A stretch of 6,067 nt of DNA from Verrucomicrobiota bacterium (GTDB lineage Bacteria; Verrucomicrobiota; Verrucomicrobiia; Chthoniobacterales; UBA10450). Below the pieces are notes generated by a model. That model was not told where the DNA came from and searched no databases. It saw only the letters and a program-made list of their open reading frames with translations. A program made the position numbers and the translations under genes. This document shows, in pieces, positions 1 through 5,183 of this stretch. The number at the start of each line of letters is the position of its first letter. Position 1 is the stretch's first letter. Location: positions 1 through 6,067 of the forward strand of contig QHOD01000125.1 of assembly GCA_003218615.1 (NCBI GenBank), given 5' to 3'.

Positions 1-232
1 CCAATCTTTTGTGAACGATCTCGAGCGCCCGGTCTTCGAAAAATTTGTCTTCCTCGCGGAATTAAAAATGTGGTTGCTCAAGCAACCGGAAGTCGGCGCC
101 GCGCTGATGTCCGGTTCCGGTTCAACGGTTTTCACGGTCATGCGCCCGAAGGCAGATGTCGATGTTGTTGCGAAGCGCGCGAAAGCGGAGCTCGACCCAG
201 AGCTGTGGACCTGCGCTTGCGAGACGGTCTAA
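1..232 (+). CDS. ispE: 4-diphosphocytidyl-2-C-methyl-D-erythritol kinase, C-terminal end (partial)
   Basis: This is the last 76 residues of a protein whose start lies left of the window; the reading frame is open from base 2 and ends at TAA 230-232. IspE is a cytosolic GHMP-superfamily kinase that uses ATP to phosphorylate the 2-hydroxyl of CDP-methylerythritol in the MEP pathway to isoprenoids. What shows it: the segment starts with NDLERPVFEKF, the conserved 'NDLE..V' helix of IspE, and continues to ALMSGSGSTVF, the glycine-rich C-terminal GHMP motif in its usual IspE form. The distance from that motif to the C-terminus (about 40 residues) is normal, so the end looks intact. A GTG at position 11 lies inside the conserved motif and is not the true start. 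The gene converges on sdhB. Another GHMP kinase is possible but less likely given NDLE plus MSGSGSTVF. Confidence 0.88.
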   Translation, partial: QSFVNDLERPVFEKFVFLAELKMWLLKQPEVGAALMSGSGSTVFTVMRPKADVDVVAKRAKAELDPELWTCACETV

Positions 233-251
233 TACGCGAACAGACGCGGAA

Positions 252-1007
252 TTATTCGCCGGTGCCGCGTTGCAGTATAGCGTGCGCGTATTCGCGATTC
301 AATTTTGCGATAAAACTGGCGCTGATCTCGGCGGGACAAACCGCTTCGCATTCGTAGGTGTTGGTGCAATTACCGAAGCCTTCCGCATCCATGATTTGCA
401 CCATTTTCAACGCGCGCGTGACGCGTTCAGGTCGCCCCTGAGGCAGCAGCGACAGGTGAGAGACCTTTGCGGCAGTGAAGAGCATGGCCGACCCATTCGG
501 ACAGGCGGCTGCGCACGCGCCGCAGCCAATGCAGGCCGCAGCTTCCATTGCCAGATCGGCATCGTGCTTCGGAATTGGGGTCGAGTTCGCTTCTGGAGCG
601 GAGCCAGCCCGGGCGGAGATGAATCCCCCGGCCTGCACAATGCGATCCAGTGCGCTTCGATCGATCACCAGATCCTTGACGAGAGGGAATGATCTCACCC
701 GAAACGGCTCGACCACGATAGTTTCGCCATCACGAAATTTTCTCATGTAAAGCTCGCAGACCGCGCCGGGATGATCGGGGCCGTGGGCCTCGCCATTGAT
801 CGTCAGCGAACAAATGCCGCAAATGCCTTCGCGACAATCGGAGTCGAACGCAATCGGTTCCTCGCCGCGCCCAAGCAAATTTTCGTTCAGGATGTCGAGC
901 ATTTCGAGAAACGACGTGTTCGACGAAATGTCGCGCACCTCATAATCGATGAGCTTGCCGCGGGATTGCCGATCCTTCTGGCGCCAAATCTTGAGTTTAA
1001 AATTCAT
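252..1007 (-). CDS. sdhB: Succinate dehydrogenase/fumarate reductase iron-sulfur subunit
   Basis: A 251-residue electron-transfer subunit that passes electrons from the FAD of SdhA to quinone in the membrane, on the cytoplasmic face. The N-terminal ferredoxin-like domain carries the [2Fe-2S] ligands C58, C63, C66 and C84 (C-R-E-G-I-C-G-I-C, then C84). The C-terminal helical domain carries CIGCGACAAACP (C159, C162, C165, C169) and C214, C220, C224. By the spacing of E. coli SdhB, C159/C162/C165/C224 should hold the [4Fe-4S] cluster and C169/C214/C220 the [3Fe-4S] cluster, so all eleven ligands are present. The stretch after C169 (NGSAMLFTAAKVSHLSLLPQG) resembles type-B enzymes, not the tryptophan-containing E. 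coli quinone-site sequence. The ATG at 1007 starts a conventional N-terminus (MNFKLKIWRQ) but is preceded by pyrimidine/A-rich sequence with no Shine-Dalgarno. It is last in the sdhCAB order, 46 bp after sdhA. The direction of reaction in vivo, succinate oxidation or fumarate reduction, cannot be read from the sequence. Confidence 0.96.
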   Translation of the reverse strand: MNFKLKIWRQKDRQSRGKLIDYEVRDISSNTSFLEMLDILNENLLGRGEEPIAFDSDCREGICGICSLTINGEAHGPDHPGAVCELYMRKFRDGETIVVEPFRVRSFPLVKDLVIDRSALDRIVQAGGFISARAGSAPEANSTPIPKHDADLAMEAAACIGCGACAAACPNGSAMLFTAAKVSHLSLLPQGRPERVTRALKMVQIMDAEGFGNCTNTYECEAVCPAEISASFIAKLNREYAHAILQRGTGE

Positions 1008-1020
1008 TAATAAGAAAAAT

Positions 1021-1051
1021 GAGAGATTCCTCGACTTCGCTCGGAATGACA
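1021..1051. repeat. Dispersed-repeat-like element between sdhA and sdhB
   Basis: Most of the 46-bp sdhA-sdhB spacer (1008-1053) is a sequence that, on the operon strand, contains ATTCCGAGCGAAGTCGAG and ends in GGAATCTC. I recognise this 'GTCATTCCGAGCGAAG...GAGGAATCTC' pattern as a short intergenic repeat seen in many copies in genomes of several phyla. That is memory, not a search, and only one copy is visible here. Its inner part can form only a short imperfect hairpin (CGA/TCG around a TTCG-like loop), so terminator function is not supported. It carries no ORF and leaves no purine-rich ribosome-binding site before sdhB. Confidence 0.6.
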
Positions 1052-1053
1052 GA

Positions 1054-2976
1054 TTACTTATAACTACGCTGCGTTAGATGGACGGTTTCGAAATGTAACG
1101 GTTCACGATGCAGTGTTGGCGATTCTCCATCGCCTTGAAATTCCCACGCAAACACTGCGGCTTGGTTTTCGTCGTCGCGCAGCGCCTCGCCTTCGGGCGT
1201 TTGGTGTTCTTCGCGAAAATGCCCGCCGCACGATTCGTTGCGCTCGAGAGCGTCGATGCACATCAGCTCCGCGAATTCCAGAAAATCGGCGACGCGACCC
1301 GCGCGTTCGAGCGACTGGTTAAAATCCTCGTCTTTGCCGAGCACACGGACATTGCGCCAAAATTCTTCGCGCAACTCCCGAATTTTCACGAGCGCCTCGC
1401 GCAGTCCTTTGGCGTGCCGGGACATTCCACATTTGTCCCAAAGAAGAAGACCGAGCTCACGGTGGATGGAATCGAGTGAACGTTTTCCATCGACATCGAG
1501 TAACTTCCGGATCCGCGTCCGGACATCGCTCTCCGCCTGCTGAAATTCTGGAGAATCCGCTGGCGGCCGTTTTCCCATCTGGCTGGCGAGATAGTTCGGC
1601 AATGTGTAGGGCAAAATGAAATAGCCGTCGGCCAAACCCTGCATGAGCGCGCTGGCCCCGAGCCGATTGGCCCCGTGATCGGAGAAGTTCGCTTCACCGA
1701 TCACGAACAGACCGGGCACGTTGCTCATCAAATTGTAATCCACCCACAGCCCACCCATCGTGTAATGCACCGCGGGGTAAATTCGCATTGGTACTTTGTA
1801 GGCATTTTCGCCCGTGATCTTTTCGTAAACTTCGAACAAATTGCCGTATCGTTCCCGAATCGTATCTTCGCCCAGGCGCTTGATTGCATCCGCGAAATCG
1901 AGATAGACACCGCGCCCGCCTGGGCCGACACCGCGGCCTTCGTCGCAAACTTCCTTGGCCGCTCGCGATGAAATATCGCGCGCAGCAAGATTGCCGTAGC
2001 TCGGATATTTTCGCTCGAGATAGTAATCGCGGTCTGCTTCGGAGATTTCGCCAGGCGGCTTTTCGCGATCTTCTTTGCGCTTTGGAACCCAGACGCGCCC
2101 GTCGTTGCGCAGCGACTCCGACATGAGAGTCAATTTCGATTGATGTTCGCCACTGACGGGGATGCATGTGGGATGAATTTGTGTGAAGGACGGATTCGCG
2201 AAGAGCGCGCCCTTTTTGTAAGCGCGATAGGTGGCGGTGACATTGCAACCACGCGCGTTTGTTGATAGATAAAAAACATTTCCGTAACCGCCGGTCGCGA
2301 GCACGACGGCGTCGCCCGCGTGCTTGTCGATCTTTCCGGAGCGCAGGCTGCGCGTAATGATTCCCTTGGCATTTCCATCCACAATCACCAGGTCGAGCAT
2401 CTCCGTTTGCGGAAACATCTGCACGGTGCCGGCGGTGATTTGACGACAGAGCGCCTGATAACAGCCAAGCAAAAGCTGCTGGCCGGTCTGTCCGCGCGCG
2501 TAAAACGTTCGTGATACTTGTGCTCCACCGAAAGAGCGGTTGGCGAGCAGCCCACCGTACTCGCGTGCGAACGGCACACCTTGTTCGACGCATTGGTCGA
2601 TGATCTGATTACTGACTTCAGCGAGACGATATACGTTCGCTTCGCGCGAACGGAAATCGCCACCTTTGATAGTATCATGGAACAAGCGGTAAACGCTGTC
2701 GCCGTCGTTCTGGTAATTTTTCGCCGCATTGATGCCGCCCTGGGCGGCAATCGAGTGCGCTCGCCTCGGCGAATCCTGAAAGCAAAAGCATTTTACTCGA
2801 TAACCCAGTTCGCCGAGCGTCGCCGCAGCCGAGCCACCCGCGAGACCGCTTCCCACAACGATGATCTCGAACTTTCGCCGATTGTTTGGACTCACCAATC
2901 GCGAGTGATCGCGATGGCTCCGCCATTTTTGGTCGAGCGGTCCGTGCGGAATTTTGGCGTCCAGCGTCCCAATCAT
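1054..2976 (-). CDS. sdhA: Succinate dehydrogenase/fumarate reductase flavoprotein subunit
   Basis: A 640-residue catalytic subunit that interconverts succinate and fumarate, bound to SdhB on the cytoplasmic side of the membrane. The Rossmann FAD site is VGSGLAGGSAAATLGELGY (about 41-59). H74 in RAHSIAAQGGINAA is the expected site of covalent FAD attachment. By alignment to E. coli SdhA the substrate-site residues are present: H269 (QIHPTCIP), R333 (AARDISSR, the proton-shuttle arginine), H404 (AVHYTMGG) and R438 (GANRLGASAL). The capping domain lies between the two halves of the FAD domain, and a helical domain plus the CGGHFREEHQTPEGE tail close the protein. The length fits type-B flavoproteins, with about 35 residues before the Rossmann fold. 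The ATG at 2976 overlaps the sdhC stop as ATGA, suggesting translational coupling; there is no Shine-Dalgarno. L-aspartate oxidase and other flavoprotein homologues are excluded by the sdhC and sdhB neighbours and the tail. Confidence 0.97.
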   Translation of the reverse strand: MIGTLDAKIPHGPLDQKWRSHRDHSRLVSPNNRRKFEIIVVGSGLAGGSAAATLGELGYRVKCFCFQDSPRRAHSIAAQGGINAAKNYQNDGDSVYRLFHDTIKGGDFRSREANVYRLAEVSNQIIDQCVEQGVPFAREYGGLLANRSFGGAQVSRTFYARGQTGQQLLLGCYQALCRQITAGTVQMFPQTEMLDLVIVDGNAKGIITRSLRSGKIDKHAGDAVVLATGGYGNVFYLSTNARGCNVTATYRAYKKGALFANPSFTQIHPTCIPVSGEHQSKLTLMSESLRNDGRVWVPKRKEDREKPPGEISEADRDYYLERKYPSYGNLAARDISSRAAKEVCDEGRGVGPGGRGVYLDFADAIKRLGEDTIRERYGNLFEVYEKITGENAYKVPMRIYPAVHYTMGGLWVDYNLMSNVPGLFVIGEANFSDHGANRLGASALMQGLADGYFILPYTLPNYLASQMGKRPPADSPEFQQAESDVRTRIRKLLDVDGKRSLDSIHRELGLLLWDKCGMSRHAKGLREALVKIRELREEFWRNVRVLGKDEDFNQSLERAGRVADFLEFAELMCIDALERNESCGGHFREEHQTPEGEALRDDENQAAVFAWEFQGDGESPTLHREPLHFETVHLTQRSYK

Positions 2977-3668
2977 AATTGCTGTGCCGGTTTGATGAGT
3001 CCGAGCAGAATGGCAACCGGGATGGATGTATAGCCAATGAACATGAGCCAGGCAAAGATCCGGCCGCCAAATGCAAGACGTGGGGTGAGCTTTTTGTCAT
3101 TCAATCCCAGCGACTGAAAAAAGCTGGATGATCCGTGGCTCAAGTGGAGCGCGAGCAAAAACAGACCGAGCACGTAGAACCCCGACACAAGATAATTTTG
3201 GAAACCGTAAACCATCATCGAGTAGACATCGTAATGGCCGAGCGGGTCCGCATTGAGCAAGGCAAACCGTGGATCAGTTACACGTACGGTGAAGTGCGCC
3301 AGATGGTAAATAATAAACGCCAGCACGATCAATCCGCTCATGACCATGTGTCGCGAGGCGAACGTGGCTTTTACATATTCCCTGTCGAGGTATGGCTCAG
3401 GCCGGGCACGCCGGTTTTCAATCGCCAATTGGATGGTCACGTAAATGTGAATGATAACCGTGACGAGCAGGAAAATGCGGATCAGCCACAACAGCGGGCC
3501 AAGGTCGCGCAAGTGTTGCGAGTAACCGTTAATCCAGTCCGGGCCGATGAAAATTTGGAGATTGCCCAACAGATGTCCGACAACAAAGAGGATCAGAATG
3601 ATCCCAGTGATGGCAACGATCATTTTCTTCCCAACCGACGAGCGATAAAAAGCCGCTAGAATATTCAC
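2973..3668 (-). CDS. sdhC: Succinate dehydrogenase cytochrome b subunit, diheme type B
   Basis: A 231-residue membrane anchor that carries electrons from SdhB to (mena)quinone through b hemes. Five hydrophobic segments are visible at about 15-36, 58-84, 106-127, 157-178 and 203-225. This matches the single large anchor of Bacillus and Wolinella type-B enzymes, which need no SdhD, and none is present. Candidate axial heme ligands are H32 (GHLLGNL), H74 (IIHIYV), H122 (YHLAH) and H175 or H178 (LHLSHG), one per helix I, II, III/IV and V, enough for two hemes. The typical N-terminus MNILAAFYRSSVGKKMIVAITG supports a GTG start at 3668; no ATG lies close upstream in frame. There is no recognisable Shine-Dalgarno. 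It is the first gene of sdhCAB and overlaps sdhA by 4 nt. In the Wolinella alignment by HG the position of the 'E-pathway' glutamate E180 is Leu176 here; that alignment is tentative. Confidence 0.94.
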   Translation of the reverse strand: MNILAAFYRSSVGKKMIVAITGIILILFVVGHLLGNLQIFIGPDWINGYSQHLRDLGPLLWLIRIFLLVTVIIHIYVTIQLAIENRRARPEPYLDREYVKATFASRHMVMSGLIVLAFIIYHLAHFTVRVTDPRFALLNADPLGHYDVYSMMVYGFQNYLVSGFYVLGLFLLALHLSHGSSSFFQSLGLNDKKLTPRLAFGGRIFAWLMFIGYTSIPVAILLGLIKPAQQL

Positions 3669-3770
3669 GCTAGATTCGCGCGCCGTGCGATCGGAGCGCG
3701 GATTTCAGATTATGGACGCCATGTGGAGCGTCAAGAACGCACTGGAGGGCATCCGGAAGCGTCGCTACAA
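3669..3770 (-). promoter_or_regulatory. Presumed 5' region of sdhCAB, no strong promoter match
   Basis: The 102-bp gap between the intact DUF1330 gene and sdhC is the longest non-coding stretch on the operon strand and the only obvious place for a dedicated sdh promoter. On the - strand there is TTGACG (3734-3729) and CATAAT (3714-3709), each one mismatch from the sigma-70 hexamers, but their 14-bp spacing is too short for a good promoter. I see no clear inverted repeat operator or intrinsic terminator in the gap, so read-through from DUF1330 is also possible. Confidence 0.22.
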
Positions 3771-4058
3771 TTAAACGCCTTCGACAAGGATCATGTTCGT
3801 TCTGGCGGTGCGGTGGCGCATTTTGCGCGGCTCGCGGTATTCCTCGCAATTGAGCCATTCTTTGGCGCGGTCCGTCGATTCGAATTCAAGCACAACGATG
3901 CGCTTTGGGTCCCAATCGCCTTCCAGTGTCTCAGCCTTGCCGCCACGCACGATGTATTTGCCGCTATATTTTTTCACCGTCGCGTCGGCGAGCTTCTTAT
4001 ATTCTTCATAGCCGACAGGATCGACAATGTCGATTTCGACGATCACGTACGCGGGCAT
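3771..4058 (-). CDS. DUF1330 family protein (intact copy)
   Basis: A 95-residue small soluble protein of the DUF1330 family, which adopts a dimeric alpha/beta-barrel (ferredoxin-like) fold; the family has no established biochemical function. Family features visible are the N-terminal strand MPAYVIVEIDIVDP, the helix GYEEYKKLADATVKKYSG, then KYIVRGGKAETLEGDW, the strand RIVVLEFESTDRAKEWLN and the helix EEYREPRKMR, followed by a last strand NMILVEGV. There is no signal peptide or membrane segment. The ATG at 4058 is preceded directly by GTCAG-type heptad repeats and not by a Shine-Dalgarno sequence. It lies downstream of a broken paralogue about two thirds identical to it, and upstream of sdhC. 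Its position gives no firm clue to its role; linkage to sdh may be incidental. Confidence 0.85.
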   Translation of the reverse strand: MPAYVIVEIDIVDPVGYEEYKKLADATVKKYSGKYIVRGGKAETLEGDWDPKRIVVLEFESTDRAKEWLNCEEYREPRKMRHRTARTNMILVEGV

Positions 4059-4105
4059 AGGTCAGAGAGAAGTCAGAGGTCAGAAATGAACGTGGGCGGA
4101 GTCAG
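4059..4105. repeat. GTCAG heptad repeats between the two DUF1330 copies
   Basis: On the + strand AGGTCAG occurs at 4059-4065 and 4077-4083, AGTCAG at 4071-4076, and GAGTCAG at 4099-4105. On the gene strand these read CTGACCT/TCTGACT. The block abuts the ATG of the intact DUF1330 gene, and the unit at 4099-4105 contains the TGA stop (4104-4102) of the upstream copy. The units are degenerate and irregularly spaced, so this is a decayed array or a repeat-rich linker, not a perfect tandem array. Confidence 0.6.
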
Positions 4106-4369
4106 ACACCGTCAACCAAAATCATTTCTGTTTTCGCGGTGCGATGGCGAATTTTGGACGGCTCACGATATTCTTCGCAGCTGAACCATTCTTTAACGCG
4201 CTGCATCGATGGGAATTCGATCATGACAATGCGTTTCGGGTTCCAATAGCCCTCCAGCGACGATGTATTTGTCGTCATAGTTTTCGACGATTGGGACCAC
4301 GCGCTTCTTGTATTCCTCGAAACCGACAGGATCGACAATCTCAAGATCGACAATCAGATAGGCGGACAT
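4102..4369 (-). pseudogene. DUF1330 family paralogue broken by a 20-nt deletion
   Basis: From the ATG at 4369 the frame reads MSAYLIVDLEIVDPVGFEEYKK...DDKYIV, matching the neighbouring DUF1330 protein. It then shifts to an unrelated tail and stops at TAA (4195-4193) after 58 residues. In another frame the homology resumes as SLEGYWNPKRIVMIEF...CEEYREPSKIRHRTAKTEMILVDGV and stops at 4102. The locus is 268 nt and the intact copy is 288 nt; the missing 20 nt fall after the YIV codons. Over the 88 comparable residues about two thirds are identical, with mostly conservative changes and no other stop, so the lesion looks recent. The breakpoint lies at similar TGG(C/A)GG motifs, suggesting slippage between short direct repeats. 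A sequencing or assembly error, or use of a truncated product, cannot be excluded; I see no slippery heptamer to support programmed frameshifting. Confidence 0.78.
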
Positions 4370-4375
4370 TGGCAG

Positions 4376-4396
4376 GAGTCAGAAGTCAGGATTCAG
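4376..4396. repeat. Three tandem GTCAG heptads at the PHP gene end
   Basis: Three contiguous 7-bp units read GAGTCAG (4376-4382), AAGTCAG (4383-4389) and GATTCAG (4390-4396) on the + strand. The third supplies the TGA stop (4395-4393) of the PHP gene, and the array ends 6 bp before the ATG of the broken DUF1330 copy. It therefore occupies nearly the whole 23-bp intergenic spacer. A related block precedes the second DUF1330 gene. Confidence 0.65.
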
Positions 4397-5136
4397 GTGT
4401 CGGATGAGCCTCCGTTTCCGCGGTTGCGGTCTTTTGCGGCTAACTCTGGGATCTTTTTGCGGCGGCGGAGTCGCAGCCAATTGTTCCAGGTCTTGCGAAG
4501 ACTATCGCGCGGAGTCAGGTATTTTTGGGTGAGTTCGTTACTCTTAACGATCTGCGCGAGAATTCCTTTCACGGAAAAGTCATCGGTGTTCAGAATCGTG
4601 TACGCAGTTCCAACGGTTGCGGCATGATGCGCATCGCTGGCAGCGGTCATGGGTAACCCGCGAATCTGCGCATACTTGAACGCGTAACGATTGTAGCGGC
4701 GCAGCGTGGTCGCAGCGTTGAAAACCTCGATGGCATCAATCGGCAGCGTCTCCAGCGTTGACAAACGGATCCCGGCGCGAAACAAATCGTAGGGGTGCGG
4801 AGGAATGGCGAGACCGCCGCGTTCATGAATCATCTCACAGACCTCGCGCGCCGGTTTCCCTTTCAAATAGGGCAACTCGGCGCCGATACAGAGCAGGTGA
4901 CCCTCCGAGGTCGTCACCTCGACTCCTGGGAGGACGAGAAAATTATCGACCGGTAAGCCGTCGAGCCGCATCAAGCCTTTCTCGAGCAGATAATTGACAG
5001 CATCACACGTGTTGTGATCGGTGATCGCGATCCCGTGCAAGCCCTTGGCACGCGCTGCGGCGATCAAATCTTCGGGACTGGAAACACCGTCGCCAGAAAA
5101 AAACGAATGCGTGTGGAGGTCGATATTAAACGGCAT
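4393..5136 (-). CDS. PHP domain metal-dependent phosphoesterase
   Basis: A 247-residue soluble protein of the polymerase-and-histidinol-phosphatase (PHP) superfamily, which hydrolyses phosphoesters at a multi-metal site. The motifs are in order: DLHTHSFFSGDG (H8, H10, D16), ITDHNT (D40, H41), GVEVTTSEGH (E73, H80), PPHPYD (H114), EVFNA (E137) and SDAHH (D168, H170). These match the metal ligands of the family, so an active enzyme is expected. The second half (about 114-182) looks like the PHP-associated C-terminal region with its N-glycan-free 'AYTIL' strand. No polymerase or other domain is attached. Residues 211-247 form a basic, probably disordered tail (RLRRRKK, then GNGGSSDT); the last codons run into the heptad repeat that provides the stop. 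The substrate is unknown: nucleotide 5'-phosphatase, oligoribonuclease and sugar-phosphate activities all occur among relatives. The gene follows the exporter by 47 bp on the same strand. The ATG at 5136 has only a weak GGAAA directly upstream. Confidence 0.88.
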   Translation of the reverse strand: MPFNIDLHTHSFFSGDGVSSPEDLIAAARAKGLHGIAITDHNTCDAVNYLLEKGLMRLDGLPVDNFLVLPGVEVTTSEGHLLCIGAELPYLKGKPAREVCEMIHERGGLAIPPHPYDLFRAGIRLSTLETLPIDAIEVFNAATTLRRYNRYAFKYAQIRGLPMTAASDAHHAATVGTAYTILNTDDFSVKGILAQIVKSNELTQKYLTPRDSLRKTWNNWLRLRRRKKIPELAAKDRNRGNGGSSDT

Positions 5137-5183
5137 TTTCCGAGAAGGCTAATTTGGAGCGCGCGAAAAGTGAAAGCATCGAC

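Noticed and set aside
236..259. Possible hairpin GCGAA/TTCGC between ispE and sdhB as a bidirectional terminator
   Set aside because: The stem has only 5 bp with a 14-nt loop and no T-run follows on either strand.
156..692. + strand open frame of 178 codons spanning the ispE end and sdhB antisense
   Set aside because: It overlaps both the real ispE end and sdhB; the translation resembles no family I know and it is best explained as a shadow frame.
1694..2593. Long open frame (299 codons) on the - strand inside sdhA in another frame
   Set aside because: It lies wholly within the sdhA coding region, is arginine- and serine-rich low-quality sequence with no family motif, and is a shadow of a moderately GC-rich gene.
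2518..3659. Long + strand open frames opposite sdhA and sdhC (2518-3033 and 3135-3659)
   Set aside because: They are antisense to strongly supported genes and their translations show no recognisable domain or sensible composition.
3709..3734. TTGACG and CATAAT as a sigma-70 promoter for sdhC
   Set aside because: The 14-bp spacing is outside the usual 16-18 bp, so it is kept only as a low-confidence note on the 5' region.
4193..4369. Programmed ribosomal frameshift joining the two halves of the upstream DUF1330 copy
   Set aside because: A shift would still leave out about 7 residues present in the family, there is no slippery sequence, and a simple 20-nt deletion explains everything.
4059..4396. 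CRISPR array
   Set aside because: The repeat units are only 7 bp, degenerate, and have no regular unique spacers or cas genes nearby.
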